Shown one piece after another: positions 19,701 to 31,415 of a DNA stretch of 64,000 nt. The translations under genes were made by a program, and so were the position numbers. The DNA is taken from contig VRVR01000040.1 in the NCBI GenBank assembly GCA_009859145.1, positions 62,001-126,000 on the forward strand, written 5' to 3'. Under the pieces are notes generated by a model. The model made no database searches. It was given only the letters and a program-made list of their open reading frames with translations, and was not told the DNA's origin. Within the stretch, counting starts at the first letter, position 1; each line of letters opens with the position of its first letter. The DNA comes from Andalucia godoyi. Taxonomy: Eukaryota; Discoba; Jakobea; Jakobida; Andaluciidae.

Positions 19701-20772
19701 TTACTGGCATCCGGTCGAGAAGACTGATCCTGCTCTGCAAGTTCATGCTCAAAATCGGCGTACCCCGCACGAGATACCTCCACCTCCGAACCCTGCGCCG
19801 GCCCACCAATTGAAGATCTGGACGATCGAATGGTGGAGGAGCGCAGCGATGCCTTCAGCCTCTGCACTTCGTCTTCCATCAGAGACAGCCGCTCTAGCTC
19901 TTCATCCACATCTTGCTGTGAAGCACGCGTCCGAGGCGACACCGTAGAGCCTCCTTTTTTGCCACCACCGTTCCTCAGATGCAGACTGCCTGCCTTTCCT
20001 GCAGACTGAAAGAACAGTTCATCCGCAGACTCTTCGTTCTCTTCTCCGTCATCAGCACCAGCACCAGCACCACTCTCCTCTGCATCCTCGTCATCATCCA
20101 ACAAATCCAATGAATTCTGCAAATTCCGAACGTCTTTGCGTGTCCGTTTCAACTCACGATCGATCGAGCTCACCAGATCATCGACAGAAAATGCCGAAGA
20201 CGCGCTCTTATTCCCTGCACGGACGCTGCCGCCACCATCTCCACCCTCCTCCTCCTCTGCAACTGCATCCCGAACCTTCCTCGATGCATACGAAGAAGAC
20301 ACAGAAGAAGCATGGCGATCTTCCTTTGACGATCTCGATTTATCCGACAGCCCGGTGGCTCGAGGAGTCTTTCTCCCATGACCACCAGCCCCTATTCCCG
20401 CTCCAGCTCCAGTGCCCGCAGAAACACTGGTGTTGTCCGAAGCCGTTGCGAACGAGGTGTCTGAAAGTCCATTCAATGCCTCTCGATTCCGACTGGCAAC
20501 TGCAGCGGCTTTCCTGTGTCGCGGAGGAGAAACGACATTGGCAGTCATTCGTAAATCACGCAGTTTATTCTCAATCGAACTCAGCGAATCTCGAATTGGC
20601 GACAGTATAACAGGCCTGAGAACATCCAACACATTGTTGTTAATCAAAAACATACACATAAAAGAACAAAATTAGAAAGAAGAAAACCTTCGAATGCTTT
20701 CGCATTGTTAATTACGTAATGGAGATAAAGGAAGCCATACACATCGGATTGCCTCTTTGCAGCGCGCGACAT
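16781..20772 (-). CDS. Large coiled-coil protein, one short first exon
   Basis: Inferred 1288 residues from exons 20741-20772 and 16781-20615. The intron (20616-20740) has a GTATGG donor and TTCTCAG acceptor, the same donor as elsewhere here, and joins an ATG-led exon 1 (MSRAAKRQSD) in frame. Residues about 80-320 are disordered and Ser/Gly-rich with acidic patches. About 330-960 are an almost unbroken heptad coiled coil rich in Glu, Arg, Lys and Leu. The last 330 residues are Ser/Pro/Arg-rich with many SP sites. No motor or enzymatic domain is seen. Such proteins are often centrosome/basal-body or cytoskeletal scaffolds, which is only inference. If exon 1 is wrong, the start would be an internal Met in exon 2. 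Confidence 0.7.
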
Positions 20773-21339
20773 CTTCTCTGCTTCTCTGATCTCTTCTTTT
20801 TCTTTCTTTGTTTTGCGCTCAGAAAAGGTAATGTTACAAAAATGAATGTTAATGATTGATAAATAACGTTCAGCAGAAGAAAGAAAAAAGTAAATAAGCC
20901 AGTAAATACAAGAAAACAATGATTTTATTGGAAGCTTTTGAAAAAGAATCGACGCCCATTCGACTGAGGTCCGTATTTTTTTGTTTTTTATTTGAATTTT
21001 TTTTATTTATTTAACGACTTGTGTGAGTCGCCCCCCCCCCCCTTTGCATGACCGATGAAAGGTTGAGTTGTCACGACCCGGGACAACTGACAACTGACAA
21101 CTGACAACTGACAACTGACAACTGACAACTGACAACTGACAACTGACAGAACCTCTGCCGGGTCTTTTTTCTACAATTATTACGATTTGCACTATTGCCG
21201 CTCATTTTACATATTTATATAGATATATAGATAATTTTTTTAACTGCTTCTCTTTTGGTTAGTTCGTTCGTTCGTTTTGCAGTGGTCGTATATAGAGAGT
21301 AGGTTGTCATCTCCATCTTCATCTCCATCACTTTAGATC
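20773..21339. promoter_or_regulatory. Divergent intergenic region
   Basis: Between the coiled-coil gene and the aminotransferase gene. It contains a C run of about twelve bases at 21031, a 7-bp tandem repeat (listed separately) and AT-rich sequence with a TATATAGATATATAG stretch near 21215-21230. No further gene is seen. Confidence 0.55.
21083..21148. repeat. Tandem repeat of ACAACTG, about nine copies
   Basis: Nine near-perfect 7-bp units in the promoter-side interval of the aminotransferase gene. There are no spacers, so it is a simple tandem repeat and not a CRISPR-like array. Confidence 0.9.
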
Positions 21340-22602
21340 ATGTCGGATTCCAACTGGCATATTAAAGCTTCGATTGTGTCTCACCGGACGAGCAATCCAA
21401 TCCGCAAGGTTGTGGATCAGTTGAAACTTCCGCCGAATCCGGAGAAGCAGATGATTCCATTGTCAATTGGCGATCCTACGGTATTTGGGAATCTTCCGGC
21501 GTGCCGTGAGCTTTTGAATGCGATGCACGATGCAATTGATGCTGGAAAGTGGAACGGATACGCTCACTCGTGCGGGTACTCGGATGCGCGGAAGGCGGTT
21601 GCGCTGCGATATCAGAACATGCTGAATCGGCACCATACAAACTCTCATCCTCGCTTCAAGGTGTTCGAGGAGGACGTGGTGCTGGGCTCTGGATGCTCGG
21701 GCGCTTTGGACATGGTGATCTCTGTTCTCGCAAACGAAGGCGACAACATCCTGCTTCCTCGTCCTGGGTTCTCACTCTACAAAACACTTTGCGATTCAAA
21801 GGGAATTGAAACGCGGTTCTACTCGCTGAAGCCAGAGGCCGAGTGGGAAGCAAATCTGGAGGAGATGAGAAACTTGATCGACGCAAACACGCGCGGGATC
21901 CTGGTGAACAACCCGTCGAACCCCTGCGGCTCTGTATATAACCTGCATCATTTGAAGGCAATTCTGGAAATTGCACGCGAACATCGCCTTCCCATCATTG
22001 CAGACGAGATCTATGCAGACATGGTGTTTTCTAAATCAGAGTTTTTCCCAATGGCGGCGCTTACAGACAAGGTTCCTGTTTTGCATGTTGGCGGGCTGGC
22101 CAAGCAGTATCTCGTTCCTGGGTGGCGCCTAGGATGGGTGATTGTCTCTGATCCTGTGGGAGCCCTTGAGGATGTCCGTCGTGGTCTTCTGGCACTTTCG
22201 ACTGTCATTCTTGGACCCAATACTTTGGTGCAGGGAGCGATTCCTCAGATCTTCGAGACGGTGCCGGAGTCGTACTATACAGAGCTTAACAAGACTTTGG
22301 AAGGGCACGCCGAGTACTCCGTCGAGCGGTTCCGCAAAATCCCTGGTCTTCGGGTCGTGGTTCCTCGTGGAGCAATGTATTTAATGGTAGGAATTGATAC
22401 GGAGTACTTTGCGGATATCGCAGATGATGTGGATTTCTCGCGAAAGCTCATCACCGAGGAGTCCGTCATGGTTCTCCCTGGCCAGTGCTTTGGTATAACA
22501 AACTTCTTCCGCGTTGTCATCTGCCCGCCTATTGACAAGCTCGAGGAAGCGTACGATCGCATCGAGCAGTTCTGTGATCGTCATCGCCGAGATTTCGACT
22601 GA
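21340..22602 (+). CDS. TAT: Tyrosine aminotransferase-like class I aminotransferase
   Basis: 420 residues; vertebrate TAT is about 450. It is a PLP enzyme that would move the amino group of tyrosine or related amino acids to 2-oxoglutarate, the first step of tyrosine breakdown. The N-terminus carries the LSIGDPTVFGNL motif typical of the TAT subgroup. Further conserved parts are NNPSNPCGSVY (190-200), ADEIYADM with Asp222 and Tyr225, the PLP-binding Lys255 in GGLAKQYLVPGWRLGW, and Arg263. C-terminal VMVLPGQCFG and FFRVVIC also match. No organelle targeting peptide is evident, so a cytosolic enzyme is likely. Substrate choice within the TAT/nicotianamine-aminotransferase group cannot be told by eye. 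Confidence 0.9.
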   Translation: MSDSNWHIKASIVSHRTSNPIRKVVDQLKLPPNPEKQMIPLSIGDPTVFGNLPACRELLNAMHDAIDAGKWNGYAHSCGYSDARKAVALRYQNMLNRHHTNSHPRFKVFEEDVVLGSGCSGALDMVISVLANEGDNILLPRPGFSLYKTLCDSKGIETRFYSLKPEAEWEANLEEMRNLIDANTRGILVNNPSNPCGSVYNLHHLKAILEIAREHRLPIIADEIYADMVFSKSEFFPMAALTDKVPVLHVGGLAKQYLVPGWRLGWVIVSDPVGALEDVRRGLLALSTVILGPNTLVQGAIPQIFETVPESYYTELNKTLEGHAEYSVERFRKIPGLRVVVPRGAMYLMVGIDTEYFADIADDVDFSRKLITEESVMVLPGQCFGITNFFRVVICPPIDKLEEAYDRIEQFCDRHRRDFD

Positions 22603-22821
22603 AGAAGCTCCTTCCTCCCCTCGTCTTTCTTTTTTGGACCTTTTGTTTTTCTTTGGTTGCAACGATCGAAAATCAAGTTCGGGGGGCGGGGGAAATATTG
22701 CATGTTTATTATGATAGAACCGGATGTGAGCCCCAACAAGACTCGTAAAAAAAGAAAAATTAAAAATTAAAAAGGAACACGTGGTGTCGCTTCATTTGAT
22801 GTACACACACTGTCTTTGAAA

Positions 22822-24375
22822 TCAAAAAACACCCTGTTCTTCCGGGGTCGTCCTCCTCCAGAAGTACTGACCTTGGACGTACATTGGTTTTAGGTATTTT
22901 CGAGAAACCAAGAGATCCAGCATGAGCTTGATGCGGTCTTGTTTGATCTCCGTAAGCGTGGTTAATTGCTCCATGGTGAACGCAACCACGGTGTTCTGAG
23001 ATGAAGAAACATTTGGATCTGGATTGACAAAGAATATCGAATAAACCTCGACCAACTGTTGGAAGTTTGTGCCAGTCTGGAATGCTTTTGGGAATTTCGA
23101 GGTGTCGAGTCCGTGGCTTTCCTCGCTTTCAGCTGGATGAAGATGTTGTTGCCGCTGCTGTTTTGGTTGCTCCGGTTGCTGTAGTTGCTCTGATTGCTGC
23201 GGCTCACCTTCTCTGTGATGCTTGTCCTCTTCTTCGCGTTGCATCGGACGTACCTCTTCGTGCTGACCGTCTTCTTCGTTCGGGTCCCTCGCCACACCAA
23301 AAGACCGATCCATGTACTGGTACTGACTATTGTCTCCTTCTGTGAGCCCATACGACCGATCATTATCCAAGAGCTCGTCAAATCTCGCCATCAATCCACC
23401 ATACGACGCAACACTCTCCGCGCCCAAACTCCTTCTTGATGGCTTCAGTGCGGAAATCGCGATCACGGAAGAAGGAATGATGGACGCTTCAGCAAACGAG
23501 CGACCTCTCCCTGAATTCGGAGTATGGAAAATCTCCCCCCCGCTCTCCGACACAAAACTGTGTTCTGCAGCCATGGCTGCAGTCGGGGGTCCCATCAATC
23601 CTCCAACAGCAGTCGTCAACGCAGCGCTAGAATGGTCCGCTTGCTTTGTTCTTCCGCCAAGTTGATCCAAAATCGATGTGGTCTTCGGAGGCGAAGCCAT
23701 GCGAGGGGTCGATCCCGTTGACGACGTATCCGACGAAAACGACAAGTTCGCAGCAGCTAGTACCGCACCGGCCACCGAAGACGACGGCATATAGCTTCCT
23801 CGCTGATGCATCTTTCTTGTTGTTCTCGGTGGAGAGTTCATCCTTGGAGTCGAGTGCACAGCAGACGAATCGTCCGAAAGATCAAGAATTGCAACTGGTG
23901 TTTGTGGATTCGAAGATTGATAAATACGGTTCTTGAACAGCGGTGTAGTCCGAGGCGGCGACGGCATTCGTGGAGTCGAGTCCGTCGACCCCGAGATGTC
24001 ATGGAACGATCTCTTGAGCGGCGCTGTCCGAGGAGGCGACCCCAGCCGTGGAGTCGAAAGAGCGCTGGAATCTACGGCATCTTCCTTCAATCGAATGCGT
24101 CCCGAGTTGCAGTGTTCTGCGTTAGTCAAAGAAGAAGACGAAGACGGCTCCGAAACCGCCGTCGAACCTCCTGATGACCGCTTCTGCGAGTCAGAAAATG
24201 CCTCGAGAAACTGAACCCACGATTGCAGACCCGTCGCAATTGCCCGTGTTTCAGCGTGAAACTGACGAACAGAAACAAGCAGTTGCTGGCTGCTCTCGCT
24301 CGCTTGGACTATCTTGGCATCAATCGAACGAAGCGTAGCCGTTATTCGTGCATGAAGAGCATTCGAGTCTCCCAT
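22822..24375 (-). CDS. Unknown protein with four STPRxxSPPRT repeats and a C-terminal winged-helix-like region
   Basis: 517 residues. Residues 5-65 form a helical, probably coiled-coil segment. Four copies of an S-T-P-R-x-x-S-P-P-(R/K)-T motif begin at residues 107, 133, 175 and 222, each with two Ser/Thr-Pro sites and basic residues, so a proline-directed kinase such as a CDK is an obvious candidate regulator. A Gln/Glu-rich section lies around 375-420. The last ~80 residues look folded, with helices and the strand pair KYLKPMYVQGQYFWRR, as in winged-helix domains. Kinetochore or spindle proteins often combine these features, but no family assignment is made. Confidence 0.65.
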   Translation of the reverse strand: MGDSNALHARITATLRSIDAKIVQASESSQQLLVSVRQFHAETRAIATGLQSWVQFLEAFSDSQKRSSGGSTAVSEPSSSSSLTNAEHCNSGRIRLKEDAVDSSALSTPRLGSPPRTAPLKRSFHDISGSTDSTPRMPSPPRTTPLFKNRIYQSSNPQTPVAILDLSDDSSAVHSTPRMNSPPRTTRKMHQRGSYMPSSSVAGAVLAAANLSFSSDTSSTGSTPRMASPPKTTSILDQLGGRTKQADHSSAALTTAVGGLMGPPTAAMAAEHSFVSESGGEIFHTPNSGRGRSFAEASIIPSSVIAISALKPSRRSLGAESVASYGGLMARFDELLDNDRSYGLTEGDNSQYQYMDRSFGVARDPNEEDGQHEEVRPMQREEEDKHHREGEPQQSEQLQQPEQPKQQRQQHLHPAESEESHGLDTSKFPKAFQTGTNFQQLVEVYSIFFVNPDPNVSSSQNTVVAFTMEQLTTLTEIKQDRIKLMLDLLVSRKYLKPMYVQGQYFWRRTTPEEQGVF

Positions 24376-24513
24376 TCTCCTCGCGCCACAGCTCCCCCAA
24401 TACGGAAATAGCAGCGTGTTTTAATAAATGTAAAACTTGAATAAGAAACAAAACGTGGAAAAAAAAAGAGGAAAAACTTTGGGGTTTTTTGTTGGTCTGA
24501 CTTTTAATTTCTT

Positions 24514-24546
<33 letters not shown>

Positions 24547-25009
24547 ATTTTTAAATATAATTTTTCGGGGTTTATGAGACTCCGTTTTTTGGCGGGATCC
24601 GCTACAGTCGGTGACGCTTCAGAAATCGATATGCAGTTTCTCGGATCGGAAGGGGAGTATAGGGCACCAATACGTCGAAGCGTTCTTCAAAAAAACAGAT
24701 ATTGCGCACACCATTCTAATCTCGATTCCGACATGCCAGACAGGGCGGGGACATCGGAATGGCGATGGACTGGCATGATTGGAAACAGGCGAACGGAGCA
24801 GCGCTGTCTGAAATTTTCTGAGTGATTGAGGCAGAGCAGGGTAAAGAGGGGTGGGTGATAAGGATGTAGAAAGCGTGATGTCATGCGATGTCATGTGGTT
24901 TGCTTATGTGCGTACAACTTGTTTGTTTGCCAACAGTTGCATGACGGATAAACGAACGACGGATGGAAGAAATGGCAGTGTGAGCATGGACAGAACAGGA
25001 TGCGCCTCT

Positions 25010-25040
<31 letters not shown>
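24376..25040. other. Intergenic, with TA and CT microsatellites
   Basis: Between two minus-strand genes. A (TA)n run lies at 24515-24544 and a (CT)n run at 25013-25040, directly at the 3' end of the beta-helix gene. The middle has an open frame without family-like pattern. No gene is supported. Confidence 0.6.
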
Positions 25041-25046
<6 letters not shown>

Positions 25047-28000
25047 AGAACTCGACGGGCTATCGAGAAGCGGAAGCTCCATAACTGCTTGTTTTCGCAC
25101 ACGACGGGTCGAAAAGATGGGACGGGTCGGGCGGTTTGCGTGAGCGGAATCCCGCCAAGTGACGGGGGTTCCATCGGATTCTGTTTGCCGCAACATCAGC
25201 TTCTTTTGTTTGGTGGTCTTGAAAAACTCCAGTCCGACAACAATGAGCACGTATGCAAGGACGGCAGAAAAGACAATGAAGAACAAAACCAGATAAAACC
25301 GGTACCGGTTGGAAGCATCTGCAGTGGCACTCTCAACGGAAATGGCATCCAGAGTAGAGAGAACAGAGAGCGCTAGCGTTCCGTAGAGGGAAACCGTCTC
25401 CAAATGATTGTCGAGGGCTTCGCGGAATGGGGCCATTTTAACATGGACTGTGAGAAAGAGGAAGCAGATTGCGATCCGCGCGGTCAGCGCTACGCGGATA
25501 TCATTTGGGAACATCGAAAAAAAGAGGATCGGGACACCCATGAATGAAAATCGGCGAATAAGAAGAAAGGATTCATAATACCAATATCGGTCTCGGTACG
25601 ATTCAAACAACGGACCAAGAGTGTACGTGGAGCGATTGACTCGAACATCGCTCGTGGAAATGTCGGCACCCAGGAAGATGCGTCCCCTTTTCTTGAGCAC
25701 GAAGAGGTAGGCTGCAACAACGAACGGAATGCAGCCACAGAAAATGATCAGAACGAGCGCAAAGGGCTGCACGTACTTGCGATAGTCGGTACTTCGACAG
25801 TCGAACCCAGGATAGGAGTACACCACGCTCTTCGAAACAACGGGATACGGCTGACAGTCCAGAAATTCAAATGCCGTATTGCTGAGGGCCGGGAAAATCG
25901 TCAGACCGAGAAGGATGGACGTCCTCAGAAACGCTCGGACTCGGAAGAGAATGCGAATACTACGGATTGCAATCTGCTCGTGAAACCCTGTAAGACGGAT
26001 CAGCAAGAATAAAAGGAAGAGACACCCAAGAACAACAAACAAAAGGAATGGAATGATCAAGTTCGTCCAAAACACGCCCACAAACGTTCGGTAAAAAGGG
26101 CAGAGTGTCCCCGTTCGCAACTCAAACAACGCAATCGACAACTCTGACGACGAGATGACCAGAAGTGCCGACATCTGAATAAACGACATGATGATTTTGA
26201 ACTCGGATCCTGCTGATTGAGACACATAGTGTGTGAACACCACATAGAAAAGACCTCCAAAGATGTAGCCCGCAATCACTTCGAGAGACCGTGTCTCACA
26301 GTTCACGCAATTTCGTCCCCAGAACGACCAGTGATCCAAGCACTCTCCACAGAGGAATCCCATATGACCGGTCTGACACTGCGTTCGAACCTCGCCAGGA
26401 AGCAACAAGGACCCGGCAGGAATATCATAGACGATATCTGACGAGTATCGAGGAAGATAGGAAACTGTAGAGACATCTGATGCGGATGCAAAGCCACCCA
26501 CTCCAGTGCAAAAGGACTCGACGGGACACAGCAACAGATCCGTGAAACCAGACTGCGTGGCAACCGCAAAATATCCAGGACGCGCGATGATCGCGTCTCC
26601 ATCAGGAGAACACTGCGCTCGGTTACCCTTTTGGATCTCCGAGCACGAGAAGCATTGCTGGCTGTCAGAAAGAAGGGAGTATTCTCCAGAAGGACAATGC
26701 AAACAAAGGCGATTCGATAAACGGAAACCAGGGTCACACGGCATAAAAGTCAGATTCAGAGGCCAAGGAGAAAAGACGAATGAATCATCGGACACCAGGG
26801 ACTCGACAACCTCGGCCGAGGTTGCGGCAAAGATGAAAATAGACGGTGCGTGGGACTGCGGATACTGCGCTGAGAGACCTGTAAAACGTGCAATGCCGTT
26901 CTTGGAGAGTGATCTGCTGTCGCCTTCGAATGCACACGAGCCCACTTGCGAAGGATCGATTGAGGTGTACTCCTGAAGAAATGTCGATGTATTGAAATTA
27001 AGGACATTCCACTGCGGCTTCAGAAACGTTCGCTGCGAAGTGCAGTACAAGTAGACAACAGTATCATCTTCGGGACCCGCAATAATTTGGTCAAACATGT
27101 CATAAAATGAGAACTCCACGGAAAATGTTTGGCCCGCAGTGAGCGACACAGAAGCATTCTGGCTCTCCGTGACAGGAATTCCATTCACCTTCGTTATTTG
27201 AAAATAGAACAGCGGAGACCCAATTGACGGCCCATAAGAGGCAGCATTCCCAAGAGACCGCAAGAAATCTGAGAGACTCAGCATGCGCAAAAGTGCAGGC
27301 CGCATGGTGAAGTATACTCCGGCATCGGACACTTGGGCGATGTTGGCGATGAACAGAACTCCTCCTCCACCAAGAATCGCCGAGTTATTGGAAAACAAGA
27401 CGTTGTTGGCAAGAAATCCTGAGTTATCCGAATACGATGGAGGATACAGAGAGGAGTCAATCAGGAGCGCACCGCCATTTTGGGCTGCGGTATTGTTCAC
27501 AAACTCAGAGTTGAGTAACTGCAAATTCGGGCCAGTGTAAATCGCACCGCCCTCGCTGACGTCAAAAGGATTCCGAAATGTAGTCGAAGACACCGCCAGA
27601 TTCACCGACGCAGAAAATATTGCACCACCTCGGAGTTGCACCGGCGCGGCAGTGCATCCAAAGTTACCATCAAAAGTGCAATTCTCGAGAGTCGCTTGTT
27701 GGGTAAACAAGTCAAAGAACGCTGCACCGCCTTCGTCAACCGCACAATTTCCAACAAATTGTGAATCAACAATCACAGTCGACACGCTGCCTGCGAGCAC
27801 GTACAGAGCCCCGCCTCTTGCTGCAGTGTTCCCAAAAAACATGACGCTGCTCACAACGACTTCGCCTCTCGTCGCAACAGCACCGCCCAACCCTCCAGCC
27901 GCAGCACCAACGAAACTTCCTGCGTTATTTGAACTGAAAACACAGCCCTCCAAAAGGAACAAGAAGGAATTGAAATCGCAGAAGATTGCTCCGCCCATTG

Positions 28001-30104
28001 AGACGCTTTGAACAAAGCCCGTTGCAGATCCACTCGACGGGGAATTCGCAACAAACGAACTGTTCGAGATGAATACGTCGGACTCGGAGACATACAAAGC
28101 GCCTCCAAATCCCACAGCCCCATTGCCCTGGCAGTTGGAAAATGTGCTTTTGGAAATACGAACGACGTGGCCAGATCCAACGTACATTCCAACTCCTTCG
28201 CAAAATTGACTCGACAATGGGACTGGCGATGCAAAGGGTAGCGCATTGCAAAAAGAGGAGTCCATCTGAACACTATCTACACGGAACGGATAACTCGATC
28301 CGGAGGCGATGTAGGCGTCATCGAGGTAAACGGTGCCGCCTCGTCCCGAGGTGACTCCGTTGTTGGAAAATGACGACGCAAACAGCTCAAACGCCCCAAC
28401 GGAACTCCCCATCCAAATGGCACCGCCGTTTGCATATGCAGTGTTGTACAGAAAACTCGATGAACGGATGGAAACAAAAGGCGATGCATCTCCCGCAATT
28501 GCTCCTCCCGAAAAAGAAAGACAAGAATCGAACGAACAGCCGAGCACTTCCAAGCTCCCAGAAAACAACAGGGCCGATCCAAGGTATCCTCCTTGCGTGC
28601 TGCCGACGGTCGAGTTCTCGATGCGGACGTGCGTCAAGCCTGCGTCCAATGGGAGGCCCAAGGTCATTCTGGATATCAGCAAAACGCTGCCTCTGGAAAC
28701 AAGAACCTGCATACGCTTCCAAGAAACAAAACTGACACTCCACACATTAATCTGCCGTATCAACACAGTAAGAGGGGAGTCGGATTGGCAAGTAAAAAAC
28801 GACGCGTCCTCTGGTGCCAGGCCCGAGTAGTTCGATACGATGATGAGCTGTGACGCAAGCACGGAAGAAAAGAAAATTGTGTTGTCGAGCGATGCTAACG
28901 CAGATCCGGAGACGTAGATGCCAAACACAGTGTGCTGCACAAACAGATCCTCCAAGGTGCCGTTGGAGATCGACAGCGTCCAGTTCCTTGGTAATCGAGG
29001 GTAGTGAAAGCGGAACAACGCAGAAGTGGGAACGGAAGCGAAACTATTTCCAAAATGCATCACCGAAAAATTCGACATCTTGAAACTCGATTGAATCGAG
29101 AGCAGTGACGTACTGGGTCCAACACATGAGGAGGCACTGAAATTCGTAATTTCAATCATGGAATTCGGATTGATGGACAAGATCCCCAGGATACCGGAGC
29201 GACCGTCCATAATTGAAAAGTCTGAGAATGTGCCGGACGAAAAAAACGGAAAGCAGAATGCGCTGCCTGTTCCAAAGGAGGAAAAATCATTCAAAGAGAC
29301 GTGGGTTGCCGACAATGTAGCATTCACTCCAACAGAGACAAGACAGCTGCTGTCGCTGACCACGTTGGAGGAAAACGACACGTGCCGAAACTCGAGCAGT
29401 GCGGAAGAACCATTCAGCCAAAATGCACTGTCCGCATTCTGAAACGCATGCAAGTGAACTGCGGAGTTCATCAACGACACTGAACCAAGAGACACCACAA
29501 CGCTTGGAACTGGTATGAGCGGCCCTCCTCCCAGAAACTCACAGCCATCAAATGCGATGTGAGACGAAGCATCGGCGAAGACATGAAGCGGATTGGCACT
29601 GCTTGCTAGCAGCGAGGGCACGACAAACGTCACATTTGAAAACATCGCCAAGGTACGCAGTCCTAGAGTCACGGCGGTGAAGCTGCGGAGCGAAACTAGC
29701 GAGTCTGTGATCGCAGCAGAGCTGTTGGGCGCAGCAGTGAGAGCTGGGCCAATTCCAAGCAAAGTGCACTGCGAAATGTTGAGAGATGCAGACTGTGCAA
29801 CTTGAACCGCAGATCCGGATGAAAATGTCAGCGTATGGAACAAACAGTCTAGGGAGACGGACGTCGCTGCTCCCGGAACATTCGAACTTGCATGAACGGT
29901 CAAATTCGAAAGTGCGTACACTCGACAAGAGCTCACACCAGAGGCAGCACAAGATGCGAACGCTTTTGGCAGAGATGCAAAGGGGAAGCTGCGGGAAGTC
30001 CCATTGTTCTGGTCGGAACCCGAGTCGCAAACAAAATAGTCAGACGCGCCTTGTATGTGTGGAAGAAGGGACAATAACAGTATTCCAAGAAGCAATGGAG
30101 ACAT
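25041..30104 (-). CDS. Giant beta-helix membrane protein with GCC2/GCC3-like region and C-terminal multipass domain
   Basis: 1687 residues in one exon. Residues 1-19 are a signal peptide (LLLGILLLSLLPHIQG). Residues about 30-1000 are made of short repeats with many N-S-T/S, GGAI, GGAL and FxxN motifs, the pattern of parallel beta-helix proteins such as chlamydial polymorphic outer membrane proteins and similar protist surface proteins. A Cys-rich piece near 1190-1215 (CLHCPSGEYSL, then QQCFSCSE) resembles a GCC2/GCC3 ephrin-receptor-like module, and a further CGECLDHWSFWGRNCVNC cluster follows. From about 1270 to 1640 there are some eight hydrophobic spans. The layout fits a surface receptor or adhesin with a cytosolic tail. 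Similar proteins occur in many free-living protists; ligands are unknown. Confidence 0.8.
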
Positions 30105-30468
30105 TCAACAAGGAAAAAGGAGTAAGGGAAAATGCTCTTCTGTTTGTGTGATGAATATGCTGCAAATATTATGTATGCATGTATGTATGCATGTATGTAT
30201 GTACAAATCAATCGACTCTTTTTTGTGGTGTTGTAGTTGATGATGATGATGATGGCGATGATGATGATGATGGTGATGATGAAATGAGAGGAAACGACAG
30301 TGCAAATTACAAAAAGGTCTCACGTCGGTGAAAAAAGCGAAACCAAGATGAAGAGAAAATCGGGGGGCTGCATAGGAGCAGAGTCCATTACTTCCGACGC
30401 ACAGGCACACAGAAAGAGGAAGAGGCGGGAGAGAGAGGCGAAAGGCCTGGAGGCAATACCGCGCTTCT
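30105..30468. other. Intergenic, short repeats only
   Basis: Between the beta-helix gene start and the Get1-like gene 3' end, both minus strand. It contains an ATGTATGC/ATGTATGT run (30172-30204) and a GATGAT run (30238-30285). It should hold the beta-helix promoter. Confidence 0.6.
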
Positions 30469-31202
30469 TCACCCAAGTTTCCTCTTCAAAAGAGGATTTT
30501 TATCCAAAAGAGATTCGAGAGAGATGAACAAGAACAACAGCAGCAGCCACGAAGGAAGGAAAAAGTCAAATGGATGATCCGCCACAGTACCTTCCATGTG
30601 CACATACTCTTTGCGAAAATACGCAAACGAAGAAATGAGCAGCACATATCGAGAAAACCGCGGAATAAGATTCAGATGACGGCGCCAGAACGGCCGAACA
30701 CGGCGAATGGAAACGAGCTCATCTCTCAAAGACCCAATCTCACGCTCCAATCTGCTTGTTTTTGCAAACTCGCGATTCAGTGAACTTGTCGCAAGATGCA
30801 TTTCCAGCTCTGCGATTCGTTTTGCGATTGCATATTCCGTTGACGTATACTGTACACATGACAGAGCCCAGTGCAGTGCGAATGAGCAGCCGAACAACGC
30901 AAAGAAGAAGAAACCAACATAAACACCGAGAAACGCATAGTTGAGAAAAAGATACATTAACAATTGAACGCAAACAGGTTTTTGGTGCGAAATCATCACC
31001 ACCATCCACATCATAATTTAAAAAATGATGCACACCTCGAAAGAAGACGAGGAGGAGGAGGATGATGAGGATGAGGATGAGGAGACAGAACACATACCCG
31101 GAGCCTTTCCACCACAATGCGTATCAGAACCAGACAACCAAGGAGCATGAGTGTGGCAAACCCAATGGAAATGGTTTGCACTGCAGATTCTTCTGACAGC
31201 AT
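30469..31202 (-). CDS. GET1: Get1/WRB-like receptor for tail-anchored protein insertion, two exons
   Basis: Inferred 161 residues from exons 31098-31202 and 30469-30849. The intron (30850-31097) begins GTATGTG, ends TGTACAG and is in phase 0 on both sides. Exon 1 gives a short lumenal end and one membrane span (ISIGFATLMLLGCLVLIRIVV). Exon 2 starts with a charged coiled coil (LEMHLATSSLNREFAKTSRLEREI, split here by a family-typical S-x-x-x-E-F-A-K pattern) and then has two C-terminal spans. TM, cytosolic coiled coil, TM, TM is the Get1/WRB topology; the coiled coil grips the Get3/TRC40 ATPase and helps insert tail-anchored proteins into the ER. Length is near that of known Get1/WRB. The unspliced frame instead gives an odd extra hydrophobic stretch. 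Confidence 0.65.
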
Positions 31203-31214
31203 CTTTTTCTTTCC

Positions 31215-31415
<201 letters not shown>

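Noticed and set aside
21083-21148. Short repeat array resembling a CRISPR
   Set aside because: The 7-bp units are contiguous with no spacers; it is a simple tandem repeat in a eukaryote.
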